A stretch of 64,000 bases of DNA from Jannaschia rubra (GTDB lineage: Bacteria; Pseudomonadota; Alphaproteobacteria; Rhodobacterales; Rhodobacteraceae): the NCBI RefSeq assembly GCF_001403735.1, contig NZ_CXPG01000013.1, forward strand, positions 62,001-126,000, read 5' to 3'. Shown one piece after another: positions 44,409 to 54,529 of the stretch; position 1 is the stretch's first letter; each line of letters starts with the position of its first letter. The translations under genes and the position numbers were made by a program. Below the pieces are notes generated by a model that saw only the letters and a program-made list of their open reading frames with translations, was not told the origin of the DNA and made no database searches.

Positions 44409-45536
44409 CTATCTTGCCTGCGCGGCGATCAAGCCGACGATGGCCGCCACGATCAGCGCGGCGAGGACCGCCAGCGCGATCTTCCACTTTGAATAGGGCC
44501 GCTCGCCCTGCACCCGCCCGGTCTGCCCGTTGACGACGAAGCGATAGGATTGCCCCCGGTACTTGTAGGCCGCGACCCAGACCGGCAGCAGGACATGCTT
44601 GAACGTCACGTCCGACAACCGGGTGTCGAGCGTGGTGATCTGCTGCTGATCGCCGCCGATGTCCATACGCACGTCCCGGGCGATGACGGCTTCCATATGC
44701 GCGCGGGCCTCGACCAGCCCGGCTTCGAGATCCACCTGATAGGCTTCGGCCCGGAACCCCGCGAGGTATTGCGGCGCATAGGGCGACAACGCCGCCATGT
44801 CCCACGGCTGCAAAGCATCGGTGTGCGACTTGGGCAGGGATCGCGACGCGAGGATCACCACATCGTCGAAGAACCGCGCGACACGGCCGCGGACCGGCGT
44901 CCAGCGGGTGCGGGGCACCTGGACCTGAACCGGCTTGCCGTCACGCATGACCGTCTGGGTGACGTAGTAGATGTCGCCGCGCTGGCCGGTATAGCTGCTG
45001 TCGGTCTGGGCGTCATAGGTCCAAAAGGGAACGTAGATGCCCGACATCTTGCGTCCCTTGCGGGCGTATTGCTGCAACCCGTTGGGCGCGAACCACAGAC
45101 GGCCCAGCCAGTCGTTCATCGCGTCGTGGGCCTGCGGCTCTCGCAGCACGAAGGGGATGACGGCGGCAGGCTTGATATGGCGGTTCACGCCGGTGTCGGT
45201 GACGACGGGCGTGGCGCAGAACGGACATTCGGCGGCATGGATCGCGGGGTCGAACTCGACCGTCGCACCGCAGTTGGGGCACGACAGGACGCGGGTCTCC
45301 TCCTGCTCCACGTTGCCCGAGGCCCGAAGCCCCTCGTCGATGGCGATCTCGCGGATGGGAGCGCGCGACGAGGGCAGGGGAGCGGTGTTGCCGCAATGGT
45401 CGCAGACCAGCCGGTCCTGACCAGGGTCGAACCGCATGTCGCCGCCGCAGGCGTCGCAGGGAAAGCGATGCTCCTGCGTGGCGGGCACCTCTGGCGGCCG
45501 CTCCGGCTCGCGGCGGGGAACGATGGGAACCTTCAT
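44409..45536 (-). CDS. Double zinc-ribbon membrane protein (YdjG-like)
   Basis: 375 residues. Two zinc ribbons lie at the N-terminus: CDACG/CDHCG (Cys27, 30, 45, 48) and CPNCG/CPFC (Cys86, 89, 104, 107). A large middle domain (about 115-330) with aromatic residues (FVPFWTYDAQTDSSYTGQRG) and a C-terminal transmembrane helix (about 350-372) complete it. Proteins of this shape are sometimes annotated as PriA-like because of the ribbons, but there is no helicase domain. The neighbouring SPFH gene matches the B. subtilis ydjG-ydjI pairing. Confidence 0.78.
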   Translation of the reverse strand: MKVPIVPRREPERPPEVPATQEHRFPCDACGGDMRFDPGQDRLVCDHCGNTAPLPSSRAPIREIAIDEGLRASGNVEQEETRVLSCPNCGATVEFDPAIHAAECPFCATPVVTDTGVNRHIKPAAVIPFVLREPQAHDAMNDWLGRLWFAPNGLQQYARKGRKMSGIYVPFWTYDAQTDSSYTGQRGDIYYVTQTVMRDGKPVQVQVPRTRWTPVRGRVARFFDDVVILASRSLPKSHTDALQPWDMAALSPYAPQYLAGFRAEAYQVDLEAGLVEARAHMEAVIARDVRMDIGGDQQQITTLDTRLSDVTFKHVLLPVWVAAYKYRGQSYRFVVNGQTGRVQGERPYSKWKIALAVLAALIVAAIVGLIAAQAR

Positions 45537-45602
45537 CGGAGCGTCAGTCCCTGACGCGACGACGGATCGGCCTGCTCGGCCCGCTCATCCTGCATCCGTC
45601 CA

Positions 45603-46709
45603 TCAGACACCGGGCGGCGGGGGCGGGGGCATCACGGTGAAGAGCTGCGCCAATTCGTTGACGTCGCCTGCCTTCTGCCAGCCGTCCTGACCCTGCGTCC
45701 AGACATGCGTATCGCGCCTCACCTCGCCCTCGGCGACCATCCGGCCCAGGCGCGCCTTGGAGAACGGCCCCTTGGTCGCGCCGCCCTCGGCGATGTGCCA
45801 GACATGCTCGACCGGCGGCGGGGGCGGCGGTGCGACCTGCGCGGGCGCGGCACCCCAGGGCCCGGGGTTCGCCATCTGCTGCGCCATGCCCATCCCCATG
45901 CCCATCCCCAGACCCGCGCCCATCCCCGAATTGGGCGTCCCGGCGGCGGTCTGCATCGCCTCGGCGGTGGCATACTGCTGGTACTTGTGCAGATCGCCCA
46001 GCACGCCCATCGACGTCCGCTTGTCGAGCGCGGCCTCCACCGCCGGGGGCAGCGAGATGTTCTCGATATAAAGCTCCGGCACCGACAGGCCGTAATCGGC
46101 GATGGTGGCGCTGATCTGTTCGGCCACGATCTTGCCGAGGTCGGCGGTGTTGGCCGCCATGTCGAGCACGGGGATCCGGCTCGACGCCAGTGCCCGGCTC
46201 GCCGCCTGCACGATCATGTTGCGGATCTGGAACTGGATCTCGTCGCGTGTGAACTCTCCGTCGGTGCCGACGATCTCGGTCATGAACTTCGCGGCATCGG
46301 CGACCTTGATCGCATAGGTGCCGAAGGCCCGCAGGCGGACGGGGCCGAACTCCGGATCGCGCAGCGTGATGGGGTTCTTGGTTCCCCATTTCAGATCGCC
46401 CATGCGGGTGGTGGATACGAAATAGACCTCGGACTTGAAGGGCGACCGGAACCCGTGGTCCCAGTGCTGAAGCGTCGTCATCACCGGCATGTTGTTCGTC
46501 TCGAGCATGTAGAGACCCGGCATGAACACGTCGGCCAACTGCCCTTCGTGGATGAAGACGGCGGCCTGGCCCTCGCGGACGGTCAGCTTGGCGCCGTATT
46601 TGATCTCGTGGCCATGACGCTCGAACCGATAAACCAGCGTGTCCCGCGTGTCGTCGGTCCATTCGATGACATCGATGAACTGGCCGGACAGGAAGTCGAA
46701 GATGGGCAT
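45603..46709 (-). CDS. SPFH-domain protein (YdjI-like) with C-terminal GYF_2 domain
   Basis: 368 residues from the ATG at 46709 (MPIFDFLSGQFIDVIEW). The SPFH/virion-core type domain fills about residues 20-250 (VREGQAAVFIHEGQLADVFMPG). A low-complexity GMGMGMG and proline linker leads to a GYF_2 domain at about 304-358 (WHIAEGG..KGPF, later W...GQDGWQKAGD). SPFH proteins assemble at membranes and GYF domains bind proline-rich partners. There is no signal peptide, so it acts on the cytoplasmic face. A 117-base gap precedes it. Confidence 0.87.
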   Translation of the reverse strand: MPIFDFLSGQFIDVIEWTDDTRDTLVYRFERHGHEIKYGAKLTVREGQAAVFIHEGQLADVFMPGLYMLETNNMPVMTTLQHWDHGFRSPFKSEVYFVSTTRMGDLKWGTKNPITLRDPEFGPVRLRAFGTYAIKVADAAKFMTEIVGTDGEFTRDEIQFQIRNMIVQAASRALASSRIPVLDMAANTADLGKIVAEQISATIADYGLSVPELYIENISLPPAVEAALDKRTSMGVLGDLHKYQQYATAEAMQTAAGTPNSGMGAGLGMGMGMGMAQQMANPGPWGAAPAQVAPPPPPPVEHVWHIAEGGATKGPFSKARLGRMVAEGEVRRDTHVWTQGQDGWQKAGDVNELAQLFTVMPPPPPPGV

Positions 46710-46826
46710 GGGCGGTCTCCGGGTAATGGCGTGACGTGGCGGCGGGCGCTGGCGCGCCCTGACATATCTAGGCAGTCCGGGTGCGGGATGCAGCACCCCC
46801 GCCGTCATGCGGATCGCGGCGGCGCA

Positions 46827-47780
46827 TCAGGCCGGACCCGTGCCGACAAGCTCCGCTGCGATCTGGCGGATGATCGGCCGGGCCTCCTCGTCCGAGATGC
46901 CGACGCGCAGGCGGCGGTCGTAGAGGATCCTGAGCAGCAACTCGTCGTGGCGGGTCAGCAAGGCGAATTCCTCATCGTCGTTGAAGATCGACGGGCGAAC
47001 GTCGGGGCTGTCGTTGGCGAGGCCCAGCCCCTGAGCGATCTCCTCGTGATAGCACGACAGGCGGAACAGGTCGGGATGTTCCGAACGCACGAAGGCAATG
47101 GCCGAAACATAGGCGTTCGGCCGGTCGGACGACGACGACGCATAGACCGCGCAATAGGTGGACCGGTCCAGCGACGTGATCTCACGCACGGTCGATCGCG
47201 ACAGCCCGGGCTCCACCGCCGATATCTGCGGCCCGAGGCCGCGCTGCTCATCCACGGAGGCGACGAAGATGTGGTAGTTGCCTGCCTGGTTCACGACGCT
47301 GATCGGATGGCCGGTGACCGAACTGAGCCGGGCAACATAGGCCTGGATGCGCGCGGTGTCCGTCCGGCGCGTCGCCTCGGGCACCGAAGCGCCGAAATGC
47401 AGCTCCACGCGCACGGGTCGCTCCCAGCGGCGCAATTGCGCGCGGCTTTCCTGCGCCACGTAGCGCCCGCCGACCTGCGTGTACTCCGAGAACAGCGCGA
47501 TCCGCTCGAAGTTGCGGGCCAGCTCGGCGGCGGTGAACGGGGCGTCCGCCTCGCCCGAATCCGTGCGAAGCAGGCCGTCGGACTTCAGGCTCTGCTCCAA
47601 CCGGGAATAGTATCTCCGCAACGCGCGGCTTTCCTCGGACGGGCCCTGCGCCAGCACCGCCCTTTCGGGTCGCACGGGGGCTGCCAGGGGGCGGGGCGAG
47701 GTCTGCAGCGGCGGATCGACCGGATCGCAGGCCGCCAGCGCCATCACCGTCAGTATGCCGAGGGCGCGCAACCGGCTCAT
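46827..47780 (-). CDS. DUF2927 lipoprotein
   Basis: 317 residues. The N-terminus MSRLRALGILTVMALAAC has a lipobox (ALAAC), so it is probably a lipoprotein. The C-terminal part matches DUF2927 features: FRLSCYHEEIAQGLGLANDSP and PSIFNDDEEFALLT. The HEE sequence is suggestive of a metal-dependent hydrolase but this is unproven. It overlaps the telA-like gene stop by four bases, so the two are translated together. Confidence 0.82.
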   Translation of the reverse strand: MSRLRALGILTVMALAACDPVDPPLQTSPRPLAAPVRPERAVLAQGPSEESRALRRYYSRLEQSLKSDGLLRTDSGEADAPFTAAELARNFERIALFSEYTQVGGRYVAQESRAQLRRWERPVRVELHFGASVPEATRRTDTARIQAYVARLSSVTGHPISVVNQAGNYHIFVASVDEQRGLGPQISAVEPGLSRSTVREITSLDRSTYCAVYASSSSDRPNAYVSAIAFVRSEHPDLFRLSCYHEEIAQGLGLANDSPDVRPSIFNDDEEFALLTRHDELLLRILYDRRLRVGISDEEARPIIRQIAAELVGTGPA

Positions 47781-48973
47781 CTGGCGGACGGAACCGAACT
47801 GCCGGCGTTGCTGCCGACCTTGTCGCCCCGCGCGCTGGCCGATGCCAGCGTCGCGCGAAGCTCCTTCTCCATCGTCTCGAGCTCCTTCTCGGCTTCTGCG
47901 CGCCGGGCCTTGCCGGCGTCGGCGATCTGCAGGCTTTCGTTGATGGTGGCGATCAGGTCCTCGTTGGCCTGCTTGACCGCGGCAATGTCGAAGACGCCGC
48001 GTTCCATCTCCTGTCGGATGACCGAATTCGCGTCGCGCAGGTTCTTCGCGTTCGATGTCAGCAGTTCGTTCGTCAGGTCGTTGGCATCGCGCACTGCCTC
48101 AGCCGCCTCACGCGAACGCTGGATGGTGACGGCCTGCGCCAGTTGCGTCTCCCAAAGGGGAACGGTGTTCACGAGGGTCGAGTTGATCTTGGTGACGAGG
48201 CTCTTGTCGTTTTCCTGCACCAGCCGGATGGACGGCAGCGACTGCATCGTGACCTGCCGCGTCAGTTTCAGGTCGTGGACCCTGCGCTCCAGGTCGTCGC
48301 GGGCGGCGCGCAGGTCGCGCAGTTCCTGCGCCCCGATCATCTGGCGATCCTCGGGCAGGGCCTCGACCGCCTTTTCCTTGGCAGGAATGTCCTTCGCATC
48401 CATCTCGGCGAGCTTCGCCTCGCCCGCGCTGATGTAGAGCCCCAATTCGTCGTAGAAATCGAGGGTCTTCTCGTAGAGCTTGTCGAGCGACTTGATGTCC
48501 TTGAGCAACACGTGCTCATGACGCAGCAGGTCGTCCGTCACCTTGTCGATCTGGCCCTGTACGGTCTCGAAACGAGCGATGAAGTTGTTGAAGGGCGCGG
48601 CGCGGCCCAGCAATTTCTCCCACCACGACCGCTTGCGCCGGACGTCGAGTTCGCTGACCGAAAAGCCCCGGATGGTCCCCACGATGCTGCGCAGGCTGTC
48701 GCCGGCGGGCCCCACGTCCTTGTTCTTGACGTCGGACAGCATGGCTTGGCTGATCTGCTGCAACTCGGACTGCGCGGCCGAGCCGAACCCGATGATCGAC
48801 TGGGTGTCGGTCATGTCGAGTTGGTCCATCCGCTTGCGGATCTCGGCGGCCACGGGGGGCTCGGCCTGGGCGAGCGGCACGATCGCCGTTCCGGGCTCGG
48901 CCAGGGTTGCGGTCGCGATCTGGTCCACCTCGGCGGTGGCCTCGGCCGCCTTCTGGCGGGTGGCGATATCCAT
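47777..48973 (-). CDS. TelA-like toxic-anion resistance protein
   Basis: 398 residues, mostly helical and charged. Characteristic TelA/YceH sequences are GFGSAAQSELQQISQAML, KRSWWEKLLGR, and SIRLVQENDKSLVTKINSTLVNTVPLW, then QRSREAAEAVRDANDLTNELL. The family is associated with tellurite and other cell-envelope stress, but a direct biochemical role is not established. The partner xpaC-like gene lies three bases upstream, as in Bacillus (xpaC-yaaN). Confidence 0.92.
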   Translation of the reverse strand: MDIATRQKAAEATAEVDQIATATLAEPGTAIVPLAQAEPPVAAEIRKRMDQLDMTDTQSIIGFGSAAQSELQQISQAMLSDVKNKDVGPAGDSLRSIVGTIRGFSVSELDVRRKRSWWEKLLGRAAPFNNFIARFETVQGQIDKVTDDLLRHEHVLLKDIKSLDKLYEKTLDFYDELGLYISAGEAKLAEMDAKDIPAKEKAVEALPEDRQMIGAQELRDLRAARDDLERRVHDLKLTRQVTMQSLPSIRLVQENDKSLVTKINSTLVNTVPLWETQLAQAVTIQRSREAAEAVRDANDLTNELLTSNAKNLRDANSVIRQEMERGVFDIAAVKQANEDLIATINESLQIADAGKARRAEAEKELETMEKELRATLASASARGDKVGSNAGSSVPSAR

Positions 48974-48976
48974 GGT

Positions 48977-49873
48977 TCAGTCTCCCGTTGGCAGGCCGTC
49001 TCGTTTCAGACGGTCCCGCAGAACTTCGATTTCGACGTCGAGATCGGTGCGATCTCCGATCAGCAAGGTTTCGCGCCGTGCCTCGATCCCGCGTTCAAGC
49101 TCATCGAGCAAGCGGAAATACTCGATCCGCGCGCCCTCGTCCCGGGTCGCGGCATAGAGGTCGGCGAACTTGACCGTCGCGTCGCGCGCGCCCATCAGGT
49201 ACACGCCCAGATACTTGCGCGCGGCAGTCAGGTCACGCGGATCGTCCTCGACCGTGCGGAACATCGCGCGCGCCGTCTGCGACAGCCGGGCCACGCGCTT
49301 CTCGGCCTCCCGGTCGCGGGCACGCAGCACGGCATCCTGCATGGCGGCGAGGTATTTCTTCGCCTCCTCAATGGTGCGGGCGACGCGGTCGGTCTGGAAG
49401 CTGTCGACCCCTTCCATCCCCTTGTCCGTCATCGGGTCGAGCCCGAAGGCCACCAGATGCAGCGCGCCGGCCACGACGCCATAGACCGCCGCGGGGATCA
49501 GCCCCGCCAGCCCCAGCGACGCCGCCAGCATGACGCCGATGCCCGTGGCAAACGCGCCCATGATCTTGCGCGGCACGGCGGGGCGCCGCGCGATGCGCCG
49601 CTCGGCCCAGGCGGCCTCGGCCTTCAGCCCCTCGCGCGTGAGGACAGCGCCGCCGAACAGCACGCCCGCCGCAGCCAGGTTCATGGCCATGGCCACGGGG
49701 CCGGGCTGGAAGAACGCGGTGACGACGGGCAGGACGGACAGCGCCATGAGGATGGCCGTCCGCGCCCGGCCACGCAGGGGCGGACGCAGTGCCGGCGCCG
49801 GCGGAACCTTGCCGGCAGGCGTTGCGTCGGAAGCGCCGCCCGGACTGAACCGGCCACCGAACCGCTGCGCCAT
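48977..49873 (-). CDS. XpaC-like protein (5-bromo-4-chloroindolyl phosphate hydrolysis family)
   Basis: 298 residues. A basic N-terminus is followed by two or three hydrophobic segments (about residues 38-75 and 105-145), then a helical cytoplasmic domain with RARDREAEKRVARLSQTA. The original Bacillus XpaC was named for phosphatase-like staining; the family is a companion of TelA. The start directly follows the stop of the 31-residue peptide ORF. Confidence 0.8.
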   Translation of the reverse strand: MAQRFGGRFSPGGASDATPAGKVPPAPALRPPLRGRARTAILMALSVLPVVTAFFQPGPVAMAMNLAAAGVLFGGAVLTREGLKAEAAWAERRIARRPAVPRKIMGAFATGIGVMLAASLGLAGLIPAAVYGVVAGALHLVAFGLDPMTDKGMEGVDSFQTDRVARTIEEAKKYLAAMQDAVLRARDREAEKRVARLSQTARAMFRTVEDDPRDLTAARKYLGVYLMGARDATVKFADLYAATRDEGARIEYFRLLDELERGIEARRETLLIGDRTDLDVEIEVLRDRLKRDGLPTGD

Positions 49874-49969
49874 CTAAAGGACCCCGCCGTCAAGGACGCC
49901 GAGACCGGCCAGAGCGATCAGCACGGCCAGCGCCGCAAAGGCGATCTTTTGGACCCCGTCGGACCCCAT
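49874..49969 (-). CDS. 31-residue single-pass membrane peptide
   Basis: Starts at the ATG at 49969, seven bases after AGGGGGTG, and reads MGSDGVQKIAFAALAVLIAL and then AGLGVLDGGVL. Residues 8-26 form one hydrophobic helix. Its TAG (49876-49874) is immediately followed by the xpaC-like ATG, so the two are probably coupled. It heads the operon. No family is recognised, though tiny membrane peptides are easily missed in annotation. Confidence 0.6.
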   Translation of the reverse strand: MGSDGVQKIAFAALAVLIALAGLGVLDGGVL

Positions 49970-50188
49970 GGCGGGCACCCCCTGAAAATCTCTGTCGCAC
50001 AGTAGGAAATCCTGCCCGGATAGGCCAGCCCGCCCATACCCGGATGCAGCGTTTCGCTTGAAGTTTCCGCCTGTCCACGATACCCCGTCCGCCCGGAGAG
50101 GCGGTGTTCCCGACTGTCCGTTCCGGCGATGCCCGTCCGACGAACAGGCGGGCGCGCCACTGCGCGGCGTCCGAAGGAGATCCGGCCC

Positions 50189-51382
50189 ATGAAAGACTCG
50201 TCCCCGCGCGCCCGGAAGCCCCGGACGCTGGCCGTCCACGCCGGCACGCGCCGGTCGCAGTACGGCGAGGTGTCGGAGGCGATGTTCCTGACGCAGGGCT
50301 TCGTCTATGAGACCGCCGAAATCGCCGAGGCACGGTTCCAGCATTCCACGCGCGACGAGTTCATCTACGCCCGCTATGGCAACCCGACCGTTGCCATGTT
50401 CGAGGACCGGATGGCCGCGCTGGAGGGGACGGAGGACGCGTTCGCCACCGCATCCGGCATGGCCGCCGTGAACGGGGCGCTGGTGTCGATGCTGCGCGCG
50501 GGCGACCACGTCGTCGCGTCGCGCGCCCTGTTCGGATCGTGCCTTTATATCCTCGACGAGATCCTGCCCCGCTTCGGTGTCGAGGTGACGCTGGTGGATG
50601 GCACCGACCTGTCGGCCTGGAAGGCCGCGATCCGGCCGGACACCAAATGCGTCTTCTTCGAAAGCGTCTCGAATCCCGCGCTGGAGGTCATCGACATTCG
50701 CGGCGTCAGCGACCTGGCCCATGCGGTCGGCGCCACCGTGATCGTGGACAACGTCTTCGTCACACCGACCTATTCCCGCGCCCTGGACCTCGGGGCTGAC
50801 GTCGTCGTCTATTCGACCACCAAGCATATCGACGGGCAGGGGCGTTGCCTGGGCGGGGTGATCTGCGGCACGACCGAATTCGTCCGCAAGGTGGCCGAAC
50901 CTTACCTGAAGCACACTGGCGCGGCCATGTCGCCCTTCAACGCCTGGGTCATGCTGAAGGGGCTGGAGCACATGGACCTGCGGGTCCGCGCGCAGGCCGA
51001 GACCTGCGAGAGGCTCGCCATCGCGGTCGAGGGGCACCCGAAGCTCGCTCGTGTGATCCACCCCCACCTGATCTCGCACCCCCAGCAGGCGCTCGCACGC
51101 AAGCAGATGGAGAAGGGCGGCACCGTCCTGGCGCTCGACCTCGCCGGCGGCAAGGAGGCGGCCTTCCGGTTCCTGAACGCGCTGGAGATCGTCCTGATTT
51201 CGAACAACCTGGGCGACGCGAAGTCCATCGTCACGCATCCGGCCACCACCACGCACCAGCGCCTGCCAGAGGAGCAAAAGGCCGAACTGGGCATCACGCC
51301 CGGCCTCGTCCGTCTGTCGTGCGGCCTGGAGGATGCGGACGACCTCATCGCGGATGTCCTGTCGGCGCTCGACCAGGCCTGA
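50189..51382 (+). CDS. metZ: O-succinylhomoserine (or O-acetylhomoserine) sulfhydrylase
   Basis: Forms homocysteine from activated homoserine and sulfide. 397 residues from the ATG at 50189 with AAGGAGA upstream. PLP-binding Lys is in YSTTKHIDGQGR, and family motifs RYGNPTV, ATASGMAAV and the substrate-binding RLSCGLED are present. The family is MetZ-like; succinyl versus acetyl substrate cannot be told reliably from sequence. The 220-base leader contains no recognisable SAM riboswitch. Confidence 0.92.
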   Translation: MKDSSPRARKPRTLAVHAGTRRSQYGEVSEAMFLTQGFVYETAEIAEARFQHSTRDEFIYARYGNPTVAMFEDRMAALEGTEDAFATASGMAAVNGALVSMLRAGDHVVASRALFGSCLYILDEILPRFGVEVTLVDGTDLSAWKAAIRPDTKCVFFESVSNPALEVIDIRGVSDLAHAVGATVIVDNVFVTPTYSRALDLGADVVVYSTTKHIDGQGRCLGGVICGTTEFVRKVAEPYLKHTGAAMSPFNAWVMLKGLEHMDLRVRAQAETCERLAIAVEGHPKLARVIHPHLISHPQQALARKQMEKGGTVLALDLAGGKEAAFRFLNALEIVLISNNLGDAKSIVTHPATTTHQRLPEEQKAELGITPGLVRLSCGLEDADDLIADVLSALDQA

Positions 51383-51492
51383 CCGAGGTCGATCCGCTGG
51401 GCGCGCTGGCGCGTATACGGTATGCTGGGGCTTGATGTGGCGCGGCGGATCGCCCACGTCTGGTTTCTGCGCGAACCGAGGGGGAGGGATGC

Positions 51493-52533
<1,041 letters not shown>

Positions 52534-52652
52534 CGGAGCGCCTGGGAACCTTCTAGCCTTGGTCCGGGGTCGCGCGCACCCCGATGCGGCCCGTCCGCAA
52601 GGCTTCGGCCCAAGCAGCGCATCCTGAAACCCGTTCCGGCGGAGGATGCCCC

Positions 52653-53300
52653 TTGGACCACGCTTTCATCACGCCCGACCGCCTGTTCCCCCGCCTTCAC
52701 CTGCCCGACGCGCCGGTGGTCTTCGACGTTCGTAGGGATGACGATGCGACGACCGATCCCACGCGGCTGCCCGGCGCCCAGCGACTGACGCTGTCCCAAA
52801 TTGAGTCCGCCCCCGTGCCGGACCGCGCAGTGGTCTATTGCCAGAAGGGCGGCAAGATCAGCCAGCTTGGCGCCGATGCGCTGCGGCGACGGGGCGGGCG
52901 GGCGTTGGTCCTGGCCGGCGGCCATCTCGGATGGGTCGCGGCGGGATTGCCCGTGCAGGCGCTCCCGCCGCCCTCCGCGCGTTGGATCGTGCCTCTCGAC
53001 CCGGGCGCGAGCGAACTGGCCGCTTTGTGGGTGCTGCGTCGGTTGGTCGATCGGGCTGCACCGCTCCGCGCCGTCGGACGCGATCAGGTCGGCGCGGCCT
53101 GCACCGTCTGGGAAGCCTGCGCTTTGCCCGGAACGGCGAAAGAAATGGCGCGGCTGGCCGCTTTGGACCATCCGATCGTCGACAACCTGTCCCTTCCTCT
53201 CTTCTTGGAACGACTTCTGGCAGGGCGGCGCAGGCGGGGGGTGGACGCCGAAGCCTCGCTCGACCTCATCGACGACTGGCTGGCGGGAGCAAGGCGATGA
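52653..53300 (+). CDS. Rhodanese domain with ChrB-like C-terminal domain (TTG start)
   Basis: The TTG at 52653, seven bases after GGAGG, gives 215 residues starting MDHAFITPDRLFPR; an ATG at 52584 lacks such a site. Residues about 1-105 form a rhodanese-like domain with FDVRRDDDA and the active-site Cys in VYCQKGGK. The rest contains a segment (W.VP...SELAALWVLRRLVD) that matches the pattern of ChrB's C-terminal domain. The stop overlaps chrA (ATGA), so the pair probably works in chromate or sulfur-oxyanion resistance, with this protein as sensor or accessory. Confidence 0.72.
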   Translation: MDHAFITPDRLFPRLHLPDAPVVFDVRRDDDATTDPTRLPGAQRLTLSQIESAPVPDRAVVYCQKGGKISQLGADALRRRGGRALVLAGGHLGWVAAGLPVQALPPPSARWIVPLDPGASELAALWVLRRLVDRAAPLRAVGRDQVGAACTVWEACALPGTAKEMARLAALDHPIVDNLSLPLFLERLLAGRRRRGVDAEASLDLIDDWLAGARR

Positions 53301-54529
53301 ACCCGCCTCCCTGGTCCGACATGATCCGCACGTTCGGGCGGATCGGCCTTCTGTCCTTCGGTGGTCCGGCGGCGCAGATCGCGTTGATGCACCGGGAGTT
53401 GGTCGAGGATCGGGCCTGGCTCGACGACGACACGTTCCTGCGCGGACTGGGATTCTGCACCCTGTTGCCTGGCCCGGAGGCGATGCAGCTCGCCACCTTC
53501 GCGGGCTGGCGCCTGCGGGGGGCGGCCGGGGGTGTGCTCGCCGGGCTCCTGTTCGTTCTGCCCGGCGCGGCGGTGATGATCGCCCTCTCGGCGCTTTACC
53601 TCGCTTTCGGGCGCCTGCCGACGGTCGAGGCGGCGTTCCTCGGCGTCAAGGCGGCCGCCATGGCCATCGTCGCGGGGGCGCTCTGGAAATTGCGCGCAAA
53701 GGCGTTGAAGGGGCCGGTCGCGTTGGGCGTCGCGCTCTTGGCCTTTGGCGCCCTGTTCGTGTGGGGCGTGCCGTTCTGGGTCGTCCTCGGCGCCGCGCTG
53801 CTGCTCGGTTTTGCGCGGGGCGGGGGACAGACCGCCGACTTGCCTCCCGCCCGACCGGCGGGCACGGGCCGGACGGTGGCGATCTGGCTCGGCGTCTGGT
53901 GGGCGCCGCTCCTTCTCCTGCTCGCGGTGGCGCCCGGGTCGGTGCCTGCCCAGGCTGGCCTGTTCTTCAGCTGGCTCGCCACGGTGAGCTTCGGCGGTGC
54001 CTATGCCGTTCTCGCCGCGCTCGCGCAGACGGCGGTCGACACGCGCGGCTGGCTGACGCCTGACCAGATGGTCGATGGCCTGGGCCTGGCCGAAACCACG
54101 CCCGGCCCCCTCATCCTGGTGACGGTCTTCACCGGCTGGCTTGGCGGCGCGCAGGTCGGTTTGGGTACGGCGATGACGACGGCGCTGGTGACGCTCTGGG
54201 CGACCTTCGCGCCCTGCTTCCTGTGGATCTTCGCGGGTGCACCCCATCTGGAACGGCTGACCGCACAGCCCCGGCTGCGCGGCGCGCTCGACATGGTGTC
54301 CGCAGCGGTGGCGGGCGTCATCGCGAACCTGTCGCTCTGGTTTGCGGTTCATGTCCTCTTTCCCGACGTCCGACCGGGCCCGCCGCCGATGCCCGACCCG
54401 ACTACGCTCGATGTCCGCGCGCTGGCGCTCGCCGTCTTCGCGTTCGGCTGGCTCCTCATCCTGCGGCGCGGGCTTGTCGAAACGCTCGTGCTGGCCGCGC
54501 TGGCGGGCGCGGCGCTCCACATGATCTAG
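53297..54529 (+). CDS. chrA: Chromate efflux transporter, two-domain ChrA
   Basis: 410 residues with two homologous halves. The first has [20 protein letters not shown] and [16 protein letters not shown]; the second has [15 protein letters not shown] and [13 protein letters not shown]. Each half contributes about five or six membrane helices, the standard long-chain CHR arrangement. It is coupled to the upstream rhodanese/ChrB-like gene and converges on glmM with a four-base overlap. Confidence 0.93.
   Translation: MNPPPWSDMIRTFGRIGLLSFGGPAAQIALMHRELVEDRAWLDDDTFLRGLGFCTLLPGPEAMQLATFAGWRLRGAAGGVLAGLLFVLPGAAVMIALSALYLAFGRLPTVEAAFLGVKAAAMAIVAGALWKLRAKALKGPVALGVALLAFGALFVWGVPFWVVLGAALLLGFARGGGQTADLPPARPAGTGRTVAIWLGVWWAPLLLLLAVAPGSVPAQAGLFFSWLATVSFGGAYAVLAALAQTAVDTRGWLTPDQMVDGLGLAETTPGPLILVTVFTGWLGGAQVGLGTAMTTALVTLWATFAPCFLWIFAGAPHLERLTAQPRLRGALDMVSAAVAGVIANLSLWFAVHVLFPDVRPGPPPMPDPTTLDVRALALAVFAFGWLLILRRGLVETLVLAALAGAALHMI

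Noticed and set aside
45705-48437. Plus-strand frame of about 910 codons opposite the SPFH, DUF2927 and TelA genes
   Set aside because: It covers three separate genes that show clear families on the other strand; the composition is not protein-like.
49970-50188. Possible SAM riboswitch in the metZ leader
   Set aside because: I looked for the SAM-II and Rhodobacterales SAM/SAH patterns and saw neither the conserved loops nor their spacing. A covariance-model search would settle it.
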